From contig NZ_KB894230.1 in the NCBI RefSeq assembly GCF_000374405.1, forward strand, positions 1-32,665: a stretch of DNA of 32,665 nt, given 5' to 3'. The notes under the pieces were generated by a model. The model did no database searches. It saw only the letters and a program-made list of their open reading frames with translations, and was not told the origin of the DNA. Every line of letters begins with the position of its first letter. The stretch's first letter is position 1. This document shows positions 1 through 7,748 of the stretch, in pieces. The DNA comes from Riemerella columbina DSM 16469. Lineage in GTDB: Bacteria > Bacteroidota > Bacteroidia > Flavobacteriales > Weeksellaceae. The position numbers and the translations under genes were made by a program.

Positions 1-1
1 T

Positions 2-265
2 TTTGACTCTAAAGAGTTTCGTTGTTCTTGTAACAAGAAAGATATACAAGGTAATATTTGCTTTAATAAAAGAAACAACGATACTTCTGATAGGGATGAA
101 TATTTTGACCCTCTTCTCTACGAAGAAAGGTACAAAATAGAAAGAACCAATGGTTGGTTGGATAGTTATAGGTCTTTACTCAATAGATTTGACACAACAG
201 TGGCTAGTTGGCTAGGATTTAATTATTTAGCATTTATAGTCATAGCCCTTAAAAAGTTTAAATGA
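2..265 (+). CDS. IS transposase, C-terminal fragment (DDE type)
   Basis: The frame is open from the first bases to a TGA at 263-265 and gives the last 87 residues of a protein whose start lies left of the window. Cysteine-rich residues are followed by motifs typical of the C-terminus of DDE transposases of the IS4/IS5 type: YEERYKIERTNGWLDSYRSL, with the catalytic-region glutamate in the Y-x-x-R-Y-x-x-E-R-x-x-x-W-L pattern, then NRFDTTVASWLGFNYLAF. The stop lies only 2 bp before the stop of the oppositely oriented hydrolase gene, so the right IS end must fall inside that gene's reading frame. Family assignment is inference from the motif; the exact IS name is not recognised. Confidence 0.8.
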   Translation, partial: FDSKEFRCSCNKKDIQGNICFNKRNNDTSDRDEYFDPLLYEERYKIERTNGWLDSYRSLLNRFDTTVASWLGFNYLAFIVIALKKFK

Positions 266-267
266 CT

Positions 268-2526
268 TCATAATATAGTTTTTGTAGGTGATAAAACTAT
301 ATTAGATAAATCAAGATTAGGAGCTTGGTAATTTCCTTCTATTTCTTTCATAAGCCAATCTACTAATTCATTTGATACGAATACATGCTCCTCATTTGTT
401 TTTGCAACAAAATAGGCATCAAAAGGGATTTCCCGATTGCAGAGTAGGTTTCTATTGATGTCAGTATTCCAATCAAAATTTGGGTTTTTAAAGGCTAAAG
501 AACTGACTGTGGGGATGAATGCATGATTGGGTCTGTACCCTCTCCACTCTACTCTTTTTAAACTGCTTCTTAATACAGGGTCAAATTCATCTTTTAAAAT
601 TCCTTGGGTGTTGAATGTTCCCCCTTGTACTACATCCATAGAGCCTCTGGGGTTAGGGTTGTCCGTCCACCGTCTTACATTAATAATGTTTATCCCACAA
701 GTAAAAGTCATTCCTGTAAGTGGAACGCGACATTTCACTATTTTTGTAAATTTGCCTTCAAAATTAAGTGCAGAAGTATTAGAGGCTGGCAAAGCGTTGT
801 CAACTAAAACTACTGCTTTTAATTTAAATGGTCCAAAGCCTGCCATTTCTAATAGTGTTTGCGCTTCTGAATTTGTTTTTTGCCCTGTGGTAGTTCCGTT
901 GGCAATGGCTATATTCCTTGTCTGTGTGGGAAATCCATTTGAACCTGGTATGCCATTGTTGGTTAGGTTTTGTAAAAATTGTTTACGAAAAGGATGATTG
1001 TTGTTTCTTCCTGAATTACTTGAAAGAGAGGTGGGATTAGGATAGCCATCAAGCTGCTCAATAAGCATCTGCCGTGCAGCTGGAGAGAAGAAGTTTTCTC
1101 TAAATTTATTAGCTGCTTGTTCTGAGCCTCCTATGGTTCCAAAGAAGAATAAATTGGTCTGTGCTGAAAGTGGAATGTTAGCCCCATGGTGAGGGCTATT
1201 AAAACTTACCCATAGCCTTGTATTGTGGGGAATATTATTTTTCTCCATATAGGCTAAGGCATATCTAGAAATAAGCCCTCCCATACTGGGACCTATTAGT
1301 ATAATTTTTTCTGAGCTTCCGTTTTGTTTTAGTTTATCATTTTCTCTTTTAAGAAGCTCTACTACTGCCATCGCATTTCGTTCTATAAAATCTGCGCCAT
1401 TAGGGAAATTGACCAGAGTAACATCAAAGCCTTTGTTTTGAAGTTCGTTAATGAGGTTTCGTTCACTTGATTTATTCTTTATATCATTAATATAGTAGTT
1501 CATCTGCTTATAGAGTGCATCTAATTTTCTACCATCACCAGGATCATACCCATCTAAGATAATCACAGGCTTTCTAAGTTGGGGTTGTTTTGAAAAAAAT
1601 CCTAAACTTCCATTAGTTCCAGGTGTATATCCTGAGTTAGATATTCTATTGTAATAGGTTCTGTACTCTAATGTTCCAGATTTGGCAACAGACTCATTAT
1701 AGCCTCTAAATGGTGTGGTTTGTGTGATCCCCCTATTCCCTATAAAATCTTCTGCCTCAGCATAAAGTCTGCTATTGGTACTGGCAGCCACGCGCTTATC
1801 TTCAAGTTTTACCTCTATACTTTTATGAAATGTTCTGCTGGTTCCGTCTGCAAATTTTAATTTGAAAGAGAGATTTTTGCTGCCCCCAGAGGTATAATTT
1901 ACCACCAATTTTTGAGCTTGGGCTACAGAGAGTTGTGAGTTGAGGTTTAAATTCCGTATTACCCCGTCACCTAAGTTTAGTTCTATACTTTCAATGGGAG
2001 ATAGAGTAGGGTCTTGCGCTATGGAATTGTTCGTGAGCACATAGTTTACTTGAGCATTTGTGATTTCTGACACTAAGGGGCTTACTAAACAGATCTGAGC
2101 TTCTTTAAATGGATTTTTACCTGGTACATTTCTAAAATAGCCTTCCTCAAAAACCAAGTTTGGATCTTCATCTGTACCAAAATCAATGTAATTGTATTTT
2201 AGATTAATCACCCCTATCTGTACTTGATTGTTTTGTAAACTGTTTATAGCATATTCTTGAAGATGATCAGGAGAAACAAAATTAGGCTGATAACTGGCGC
2301 GGTACATCTCGCTCCACGACTGGAGAAAATAATCGTAGGAGATACTACTTGGCACCGATGTATTTAGGTCTGAAAAAGAAAATACCCGGTCATAGAGAAT
2401 AGGTGTAGTCATTTGGTTTTTATCTACATACATCATAAGACTGTCCATCTTTTGTGTATAAGTTTTTTCTTGAGCAAATAGTATGATGCTAAGAAAAAGG
2501 GCTGAAAATTTTAAAATTGTTTTCAT
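268..2526 (-). CDS. Secreted alpha/beta-hydrolase (lipase/esterase-like), probably C-terminally truncated by IS
   Basis: 752 residues starting with a Sec signal peptide (about residues 1-19: charged start, then hydrophobic core ending near LFAQ). Residues 20-310 look like a beta-rich N-terminal region of unknown role. The hydrolase domain begins near residue 318 (VIILDGYDPGDG, a likely oxyanion-side strand) and carries the nucleophile elbow GPSMGG with Ser414 at the GxSxG position, followed by SFNSPHHGA; a late histidine in NHAFIP (about 665) may complete the triad. Homologues in flavobacteria often carry a type IX secretion C-terminal domain. None is present here: the protein stops at SPTKTIL* two bases from the transposase stop, so the last residues are probably read from IS DNA. 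It is host flank, not phage. Substrate unknown. Confidence 0.75.
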   Translation of the reverse strand: MKTILKFSALFLSIILFAQEKTYTQKMDSLMMYVDKNQMTTPILYDRVFSFSDLNTSVPSSISYDYFLQSWSEMYRASYQPNFVSPDHLQEYAINSLQNNQVQIGVINLKYNYIDFGTDEDPNLVFEEGYFRNVPGKNPFKEAQICLVSPLVSEITNAQVNYVLTNNSIAQDPTLSPIESIELNLGDGVIRNLNLNSQLSVAQAQKLVVNYTSGGSKNLSFKLKFADGTSRTFHKSIEVKLEDKRVAASTNSRLYAEAEDFIGNRGITQTTPFRGYNESVAKSGTLEYRTYYNRISNSGYTPGTNGSLGFFSKQPQLRKPVIILDGYDPGDGRKLDALYKQMNYYINDIKNKSSERNLINELQNKGFDVTLVNFPNGADFIERNAMAVVELLKRENDKLKQNGSSEKIILIGPSMGGLISRYALAYMEKNNIPHNTRLWVSFNSPHHGANIPLSAQTNLFFFGTIGGSEQAANKFRENFFSPAARQMLIEQLDGYPNPTSLSSNSGRNNNHPFRKQFLQNLTNNGIPGSNGFPTQTRNIAIANGTTTGQKTNSEAQTLLEMAGFGPFKLKAVVLVDNALPASNTSALNFEGKFTKIVKCRVPLTGMTFTCGINIINVRRWTDNPNPRGSMDVVQGGTFNTQGILKDEFDPVLRSSLKRVEWRGYRPNHAFIPTVSSLAFKNPNFDWNTDINRNLLCNREIPFDAYFVAKTNEEHVFVSNELVDWLMKEIEGNYQAPNLDLSNIVLSPTKTIL

Positions 2527-2580
2527 ATTTTTACTTATATCCCCATTAAAACATAATATCTAAAATACAATAGAATAAAA

Positions 2581-2630
2581 AAGCCCGAAAAAGCCCGAAA
2601 ATAAAGGGGTTAAGGCGAAAAAAGCCCAAA
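2581..2630. repeat. Short direct repeats of AAGCCCGAAA type
   Basis: The 10-mer aagcccgaaa occurs twice in perfect tandem at 2581-2600, and a third variant, aaagcccaaa, follows at 2621-2630. It could be a host upstream element or a protein-binding cluster near the prophage end. No function is assigned. Confidence 0.6.
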
Positions 2631-2751
2631 ATTTAGAAATAAACGAAATATACATTTAATTGAGTTTAATTGCGTTTTAATTTGGTTTTTGAACCCCTAA
2701 AAAAGCCTATTAAAATGATTTATATTGCAATTATATATGATAACGCATAAA

Positions 2752-2768
2752 AAGCGTTAGAAACGCTT
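2752..2768. repeat. 7-bp palindrome with 3-nt centre
   Basis: AAGCGTT at 2752-2758 and AACGCTT at 2762-2768 are perfect inverted repeats around AGA, with a further partial half (aacgc) just upstream at 2742-2746. It could be an operator or small hairpin. Confidence 0.5.
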
Positions 2769-2801
2769 AAATAAAGGATTTTGCATAGTAAAAGAACAAA
2801 T

Positions 2802-2833
2802 AAAAAGCACTCTATTTTTAGGGTGCTTTTTTT
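2802..2833. terminator. Bidirectional intrinsic terminator
   Basis: AAAAAGCACTCT (2802-2813) pairs with AGGGTGCTTTTT (2820-2831), with one G-T wobble, around a 6-nt loop, and is followed by further T residues on the plus strand. The A run on the left gives a T tract on the minus strand too. There is no gene immediately upstream on the plus strand, so its parent transcript is unclear. Confidence 0.75.
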
Positions 2834-2878
2834 GATTTAATATGACGCCAAAAAAAATTAAAAATCTATCAAAAAAAT

Positions 2879-2914
2879 AGTTGGGGTTACAGTTGGGGTT
2901 ACAGTTGGGGTTAC
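2879..2914. repeat. Triple tandem 12-mer AGTTGGGGTTAC
   Basis: The unit agttggggttac is repeated three times without change (2879-2890, 2891-2902, 2903-2914). Exact iteration in a noncoding AT-rich region next to a transposing phage suggests protein-binding iterons, for example transposase end-binding sites; this is inference. Confidence 0.75.
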
Positions 2915-2940
2915 AAAAGTTTTAATTTGATAACTAATTG

Positions 2941-3003
2941 AAAGGGGGTTAAACGCAAATTAAACACAAAAAAGAGCCTATTTTTACAAGTTCAACCCCC
3001 TTT
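2941..3003. repeat. 10-bp inverted repeat with 43-bp spacer
   Basis: AAAGGGGGTT (2941-2950) and AACCCCCTTT (2994-3003) are perfect inverted copies. A second pair, TTGATAA (3012-3018) / TTATCAA (3035-3041), lies directly to the right. Both are in the inferred left-end region of the prophage. Confidence 0.65.
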
Positions 3004-3140
3004 AGTGCATTTTGATAAAATAAAAATACATTAATTATCAATGATTTATGACTAAATCACTATAAAAAGTTTGCACACACGCAATTTAGAATGCATAACT
3101 TGGTATATTTCGTTACATTTTCACCCATATTATCCAGACA

Positions 3141-3668
3141 TTATCCCGTTGCTCTATCTTGTGGCTTGCTTTTAATGGCAGAGTTCTCTCGTTTTAAATG
3201 AGAGATTTGCTCTTGGAGTTGTTGGTTTTCTGCTTCGGTTTTTTTTACCTTTTCTTCTATAAGTGTTTTATTTTCTTGAAGTAACGAAATTTTATCTTGC
3301 AAATACTCTATTTCTTTTTGTAAAAAACTTATTTGTCCGTTTAAATGAGAGTTATCTATTACTTTAGTAGAATTAGATTGCCCCTCTGCTACTACTTGCG
3401 GTGGGTTTTCTTCTGTGGTATAGCCTTGCGGTTGCTTGAGCATTTCGCCCTTTCCTGTAAGGAGCCATTCTGGAGATATTGAAAACTCATTTGTTAATAC
3501 TGACAATAATTCCACTCCTACATTCATTCTTTCTTTCAGTATTTCTGAAAATTTAGAGTTGGAAATACTAAATTTTTCTGCTAAAAAAGATTTGGATGGA
3601 GCTTTTTTTGTATCTAAAATAAAATTTATGCAATCTATAAACCTTTGATTTATAATGTATTTACTCAT
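3141..3668 (-). CDS. Phage repressor-like HTH protein with coiled-coil tail
   Basis: 175 residues. Residues about 5-75 form a helix-turn-helix domain (KSFLAEKFSISNSKFSEILK, then a second half ending in the motif SPEWLLTGKGEML that is common in Bacteroidota phage CI/C-type repressors). A polar linker follows (about 80-105), then a long heptad-patterned coiled coil (about 110-165) likely used for oligomerisation. There is no S24/LexA autoprotease domain, so induction would not be by RecA-triggered self-cleavage. It is transcribed leftwards, divergent from the early operon across a 95-bp control region, exactly where Mu places its c repressor. The assignment as lysogeny repressor is from position plus HTH. 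Confidence 0.75.
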   Translation of the reverse strand: MSKYIINQRFIDCINFILDTKKAPSKSFLAEKFSISNSKFSEILKERMNVGVELLSVLTNEFSISPEWLLTGKGEMLKQPQGYTTEENPPQVVAEGQSNSTKVIDNSHLNGQISFLQKEIEYLQDKISLLQENKTLIEEKVKKTEAENQQLQEQISHLKRENSAIKSKPQDRATG

Positions 3669-3680
3669 GATAAAAAATTT

Positions 3681-3737
3681 TATTTCAAAATTTCTGTAAA
3701 ATAATTTGTTTATTTCAGAAATTCTGTATTACCTTTG
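3681..3737 (+). promoter_or_regulatory. Early promoter with two direct-repeat operators
   Basis: Bacteroidota-type promoter: -33 TTTG at 3705-3708, 21-nt spacing, -7 TACCTTTG at 3730-3737; start site expected near 3742, about 22 nt before the ATG at 3764. Two near-identical 18-bp copies, tatttcaaaatttctgta (3681-3698) and tatttcagaaattctgta (3711-3728), lie exactly 30 bp (three helical turns) apart. The second sits between the -33 and -7 boxes, so a protein bound there would block the early promoter. Confidence 0.7.
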
Positions 3738-3763
3738 TCTCATCAAATAACACTAAAAGGACA

Positions 3764-3979
3764 ATGGACAAAAGTAAGAATAAAAAATATAAGTATAACC
3801 AAAGCATTATAAAAGAATTGGTTGTTGCCTATGGAGTTACAGAGTCGTCTGTACGCAAGGCACTCAATGGAGACCGCACCAGTGCGACATCCGAAGCCAT
3901 CAAAAAAGACTACTACAAGGCAAAAAAAGCCCTTGAGGAGGTTACCAAAGCAGTATTAAATAATGTTATAAATCAATAA
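3764..3979 (+). CDS. Ner-like small HTH DNA-binding protein
   Basis: 71 residues, very basic. The central part (about 14-45: IIKELVVAYGVTESSVRKAL, then NGDRTSATSEAIK) reads as a helix-turn-helix in which the second helix is SSVRKALNG. It is the first gene of the rightward early operon, 22 nt after the inferred start site, in the slot occupied by ner in Mu, which down-regulates early transcription and the repressor promoter. The role is inferred from position and size. It is followed after 3 nt by the antirepressor gene. Confidence 0.6.
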   Translation: MDKSKNKKYKYNQSIIKELVVAYGVTESSVRKALNGDRTSATSEAIKKDYYKAKKALEEVTKAVLNNVINQ

Positions 3980-3982
3980 ATT

Positions 3983-4588
3983 ATGAGCAACATTATTACA
4001 CACCCACAGTTTGGGGAAATTAGAATGAAAACAAAAGCAGGCGAGCCTTGGTTTTGCGCTAAAGATGTATGTAACTCATTAGGCTACGCCGATACCGAAG
4101 TTGCACTTAGAAAATTAGATGATGACGAAAAGCTACTCCGTAAAATTTACGCATCAGGTCAGTATCGTCAATTTATGTTTATCAATGAGAGTGGCTTATA
4201 CGCTCTAATACTTAGAAGCAACAAACCCGAAGCTCGCAAGTTCCGCAAGTGGGTAACCTCGGAGGTGTTACCGAGTATCCGCAAGTATGGCACTTATAGC
4301 ACGGATGAAAAAACGATGAGCCGTGCCAAAGCCAAAGCGGAACAAAAAGTGATTAAAGCAATGCTTTCGGAGGTGGGGAGTCATCTATCGCGTACGGACA
4401 TTAAACTGGTAGCCAAGCAATGCCGCACGACCGAGTGGCAAGTAGAAAAGGTACTGCGAGGCGAAACTAAAGACACTTATATGCTCCAATTGCTCTACGC
4501 ACGAAGCACGGGCAACAAAATACTGGAAAGCCAATTTTACACTGCCAGCGGAGCACAAAAACTCATGGACGAACTGAAAAAACGATAA
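3983..4588 (+). CDS. BRO-N domain antirepressor-like protein
   Basis: 201 residues. The N-terminal ~100 residues are a BRO-N/Bro domain: GEIRMKTKAGEPWFCAKDVC, LGYADTEVALRKLDDDEK, then FINESGLYALILRSNKPEARKFRKWVTSEVLPSIRKYG, the hallmark closing motif. The C-terminal ~90 residues are basic and helical with a possible second DNA-binding region (SRTDIKLVAKQCRTTEWQVEKVL). BRO proteins of phages are known as antirepressors or regulators. Its place in the early operon fits control of the lysis-lysogeny switch; the exact target is not visible. Confidence 0.85.
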   Translation: MSNIITHPQFGEIRMKTKAGEPWFCAKDVCNSLGYADTEVALRKLDDDEKLLRKIYASGQYRQFMFINESGLYALILRSNKPEARKFRKWVTSEVLPSIRKYGTYSTDEKTMSRAKAKAEQKVIKAMLSEVGSHLSRTDIKLVAKQCRTTEWQVEKVLRGETKDTYMLQLLYARSTGNKILESQFYTASGAQKLMDELKKR

Positions 4589-4592
4589 GATT

Positions 4593-4769
4593 ATGAAAAA
4601 GCTTCTCCAAAAAATTTACAAAACAAAAAATAGGATAGCGATTTACTATGGCAATGTAAAAGGTTCTATTTGGGTAAAAGACTACTACCTATTTGGGTGG
4701 GTATATAAAACAAAAGTACTTCGTAAGGCTACAAGAGCGGAAGTATTAAAAACATTCAACCACTTTTAA
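4593..4769 (+). CDS. Small basic protein of unknown function
   Basis: 58 residues from ATG 4593 to TAA 4767-4769, filling most of the gap between the antirepressor and the transposase. The protein is strongly basic and aromatic (IAIYYGNVKGSIWVKDYYLF, GWVYKTKVLRKATRAEVLKT). It begins 4 nt after the upstream stop and ends 17 nt before the transposase start, which fits operon membership. No family recognised. Confidence 0.5.
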   Translation: MKKLLQKIYKTKNRIAIYYGNVKGSIWVKDYYLFGWVYKTKVLRKATRAEVLKTFNHF

Positions 4770-4786
4770 AATATAAAGAATAAGCA

Positions 4787-6838
4787 ATGCCACACCTCTG
4801 GGGTAACATATTAGTAGTAACAAAAGACGAACTTGTACCAAAGTATTACAATACTTATAACTGTCTCAAGCAAAATATTTGGCGTTATAAGGACTTGCCT
4901 TATGGTATTAAACGGGTTCAGACTGGGGGTAATGGTCGTCAAATGTTAATCAATTTTGATACACTACCAAAAGAAATCCAAGAGGCTATTGGGGACACAA
5001 GGAAAATGAAACACCCATTGTTAAACTTTTGGGAAATTAGTTCTTTGGCAACAGCTTATTATACAACATTCGAGTTTGAGGACGGTATGCCTTTAAAACA
5101 AAAATTTATAGAAGAATACATCACAAACGCCTCAGTTCTTATCGCTTTACAAAAGTTAAAAGAGCAAAGATTAAGTATGAGAGGGGGTAAAAAAGTAGGA
5201 CTAACTAAATCCCTATGGGAAGATTTAATCACTTTTAACGATATACTCCCCAAAATACACAATCAGGGACATACGATGATGTTTGGCGAAAGGCATTTTT
5301 CAAGGGTATTTAAAACCTTTTTAAAAGGCAATGAAAACGGCTACAATTTTAGAAGTCTAATATCTAACAAACTCAACAATCAGCACGCTAAAATTATGAC
5401 AGATGAGATGATGGAACTTCTTAACGCTATGTTTGCAGGACAAGAGCATAAACCCACACGAACAGAGGTTGCGGACAAATACGCTGGGTTCTTAACGGGC
5501 GAAGTAGAGGTCATCAATCATACAACGGGCGAAATTTACGACTATACCGATAGAGCAAAATTCAAACCTATATCAGAGGGGTCAATTATTGCGTGGCTTG
5601 CTAAATGGGAGTACAAAATTGGAGCATTAGCAAGACGAAGCGGAAACAGACAAGAATTATTACAGCGGTTTGTGCCTTATCATTCTTTAGATAAGGTAAA
5701 AGAGGCTGGCGTATTAGTTTCAATTGATGATAGACAACCGCCATTTTTCTACGATAAAAGTAAAAGAATGTGGTTTTATATGGGAATTGACCTTGGTTCT
5801 GAGGCTTGGACAACTTGGGTATATGGCGAAAGTAAAGAGGGGTTAATTCTGGAGTTTTACCGCCAAATGGTAAGGAATTACACAGAATGGGGCTTTAATC
5901 TACCTCTGGAATTAGAGTGCGAAAGTTCTTTGAATAGTAGCTTTAAAGACACCTTTTTGAAACAAGGGGCTATGTTTGACCGTGTAAGAATTGAGGCAAA
6001 CAAGGCAAGGGCAAAACATATTGAACGCTACTTTGGTAAAATCCGCTATGAATTTGAAAAAGAAAAAGAGGGCTGGCTCGGGCGTCCGTTTGCAAGGAAA
6101 GAAGATAACCAAAAAGGAGCTGGAGCGGACATAATTTTACCAAAGGAAAAAATAATAATGAACTCGCTTTATGATATACAAAAGTGGAATAATATGGAGC
6201 ATAGCAGACACAAAGGTAAAAGCCGTTGGCAAGTCTTTACAGAAATGCAATGCAAAGACACGAAACCAACCAACTGGCGTGCTATATTGCCCTATTTAGG
6301 TAGGGTTACAAATACCTCTTGTAATGCGGGAATTGTAAAATTTAGAAGTTCAGAATATTTACTTGGGTTAGGAGGCGAGATAGCATTAGGCGATGATTTA
6401 ATTAAGTTGATGAAATATGTAGAGGGCAAAAGTTTCGAGGTGTATTGGTTAGACGGGAACGACGGAAACACTATAAAAGCAATGATATACTATGATGATA
6501 TGCTATTGTGCGAATTACTGCCTAAACCAACTTATAGCCGTTCCTATCACGAGTTAGACGACACGGGAAAAATTAACCGACAAATAATGAGTGCCTACGA
6601 AAATACTGTAAATGCCTTTATGCGTGAGCGTAAGAATGATATTGATAGGCTGACAGTTATAGACCGCCGTTCAAAAGTTATAAGCAGTAGTTTCGTAATT
6701 CCAGAACTAAACCAGTTTACACCAAACGATAAACCAGCCCAAGTTATAAATGATATAGATGATAATACGGAAGAACAAACAACAATATATCCTTCTACGG
6801 GTCGAAAATCAAAATCTTTATTCTCTAATTTTAATTAA
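4787..6838 (+). CDS. Mu-type transposase (MuA-like, rve/DDE core)
   Basis: 683 residues, close to MuA (663). It binds phage ends and joins them to target DNA for integration and replicative transposition. Residues ~1-75 resemble an N-terminal DNA-binding region (WRYKDLPYGIKRVQTGGNGR, LPKEIQEAI). The catalytic core lies at ~305-485: VSIDDRQPPF (Asp314/315) with the RMWFYMGIDLGSEAW strand, LELECESSLNSSFKDTF at the second acidic position, and ARAKHIERYFGKIRYE with the third acidic residue Glu413, followed by DIQKWNNMEHSRHKGKSRWQ, which matches the Mu-type core end. A beta-barrel-like C-terminal domain follows (~500-580). The second active-site position carries Glu (E377/E379), not the usual Asp. 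Start ATG 4787 gives the full N-terminal domain. Confidence 0.9.
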   Translation: MPHLWGNILVVTKDELVPKYYNTYNCLKQNIWRYKDLPYGIKRVQTGGNGRQMLINFDTLPKEIQEAIGDTRKMKHPLLNFWEISSLATAYYTTFEFEDGMPLKQKFIEEYITNASVLIALQKLKEQRLSMRGGKKVGLTKSLWEDLITFNDILPKIHNQGHTMMFGERHFSRVFKTFLKGNENGYNFRSLISNKLNNQHAKIMTDEMMELLNAMFAGQEHKPTRTEVADKYAGFLTGEVEVINHTTGEIYDYTDRAKFKPISEGSIIAWLAKWEYKIGALARRSGNRQELLQRFVPYHSLDKVKEAGVLVSIDDRQPPFFYDKSKRMWFYMGIDLGSEAWTTWVYGESKEGLILEFYRQMVRNYTEWGFNLPLELECESSLNSSFKDTFLKQGAMFDRVRIEANKARAKHIERYFGKIRYEFEKEKEGWLGRPFARKEDNQKGAGADIILPKEKIIMNSLYDIQKWNNMEHSRHKGKSRWQVFTEMQCKDTKPTNWRAILPYLGRVTNTSCNAGIVKFRSSEYLLGLGGEIALGDDLIKLMKYVEGKSFEVYWLDGNDGNTIKAMIYYDDMLLCELLPKPTYSRSYHELDDTGKINRQIMSAYENTVNAFMRERKNDIDRLTVIDRRSKVISSSFVIPELNQFTPNDKPAQVINDIDDNTEEQTTIYPSTGRKSKSLFSNFN

Positions 6839-6851
6839 AAAACACAATAAA

Positions 6852-7748
6852 ATGGAAATATCAAACGAATTAAAAACAGCAATTGCACAGGCAATAATAC
6901 AAGATAGGGAACGCTACGGCGGAAGTGCTCAGGCGTATGCTAAAACTTTAGGTATTAGTGGTTCTGTATTTAGTAGGTTGAAAAATGGCGAAATAGAGGG
7001 GCTACTCTCAACTTCGCAATGGTTAAATATAGGCAGGAAACTACAAGTAACGCTGGGTAAAAACACTTGGAAAGCGGTTGAAACGGATGTTTATTTAGAG
7101 TTAAAAGATGATTTTCACTTCTGCCAAAAGTATTCTAAGTCCTTGATATTAGTGGACGACTGCGGTATAGGGAAAACATATTGCTCTAAAATACTTATCT
7201 CGAAAATGAAGAATGCTTTTTATATAGATGCAAGCCAATACAAGACTAAAAGACTATTTATAAAAGCATTAGCAAAGGAGCTGGGTTGTAGTGTTACGGG
7301 AACTTATTCAGAGATATTAGAAAATCTAAAATACTATATCAACGCACTTGGGCAAGTATTTATTTGTATAGACGAGGCGGGCGACTTTGATTATTCTGCA
7401 TTTTTAGAGGTAAAAGGCTTGGTTAATGGTACTACGGGGAACTGTGGCTGGTATATGATAGGTGCAGACGGTTTAAGGGCTAAAATTAGAAAAGGGATAA
7501 ATAATGAAAAGGTGGGTTATAGAGAAATATTTGACCGATTTTCTGCGGAGTTCCGTGGAATTACGCCCGACGACAAGACCCAAAAAATAGAGTTTTACGA
7601 TAAACTTTTGCGAGATGTTGCAACTGCTAATATGCAAGATAAAACTAAGGTAAACGCTGTTGTAAAACAATGCTTTACAAAGAGAGATGACAAAGTTAAA
7701 AGCCTTAGATATTTAGAAACATTAATCAGAACTAAACAAATAGCATAA
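6852..7748 (+). CDS. MuB-like AAA ATPase, transposition target protein
   Basis: 298 residues from ATG 6852, the start that follows the transposase stop by 13 nt; a longer in-frame start at 6759 would overlap the transposase gene and encodes no domain. Residues 1-70 are an HTH domain (SAQAYAKTLGISGSVFSRLK), as in MuB. The P-loop is VDDCGIGKTY (about 101-110), where the first glycine of the classical motif is replaced, and the Walker B strand is QVFICIDEAGDF (about 168-178). MuB proteins bind target DNA as ATP filaments, stimulate MuA and give target immunity. Adjacent position to the transposase supports this. Confidence 0.88.
   Translation: MEISNELKTAIAQAIIQDRERYGGSAQAYAKTLGISGSVFSRLKNGEIEGLLSTSQWLNIGRKLQVTLGKNTWKAVETDVYLELKDDFHFCQKYSKSLILVDDCGIGKTYCSKILISKMKNAFYIDASQYKTKRLFIKALAKELGCSVTGTYSEILENLKYYINALGQVFICIDEAGDFDYSAFLEVKGLVNGTTGNCGWYMIGADGLRAKIRKGINNEKVGYREIFDRFSAEFRGITPDDKTQKIEFYDKLLRDVATANMQDKTKVNAVVKQCFTKRDDKVKSLRYLETLIRTKQIA

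Larger units (their letters stand above)
2527..3140. other. Noncoding host/prophage junction region rich in repeats
   Basis: No credible gene is visible over about 610 bp. The stretch is very AT-rich and contains a tandem 10-mer, a short palindrome, a strong bidirectional terminator, a triple 12-mer repeat and two long-spaced inverted repeats (listed separately). In Mu-like phages the left end and its transposase-binding sites lie just beyond the 3' end of the leftward repressor gene, which here ends at 3141. The left prophage boundary is therefore inferred to be in this region, but neither a target-site duplication nor a TG end could be fixed from this window alone. Confidence 0.6.

Noticed and set aside
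527-997. Plus-strand open frames of 156 and 67 aa inside the hydrolase region
   Set aside because: They lie antisense to a clear secreted hydrolase with signal peptide and GxSxG motif; composition is that of a shadow frame.
2879-2914. CRISPR array
   Set aside because: Three 12-bp units without spacers; tandem iterons, not repeat-spacer units.
2527-3140. Integrase gene or tRNA attachment site next to the prophage
   Set aside because: No frame of useful size and no tRNA-like fold; the phage carries a Mu-type transposase instead.
6759-6851. Longer N-terminus for the MuB-like protein
   Set aside because: The extra 31 residues overlap the transposase C-terminus and have no domain; ATG 6852 begins the HTH domain.
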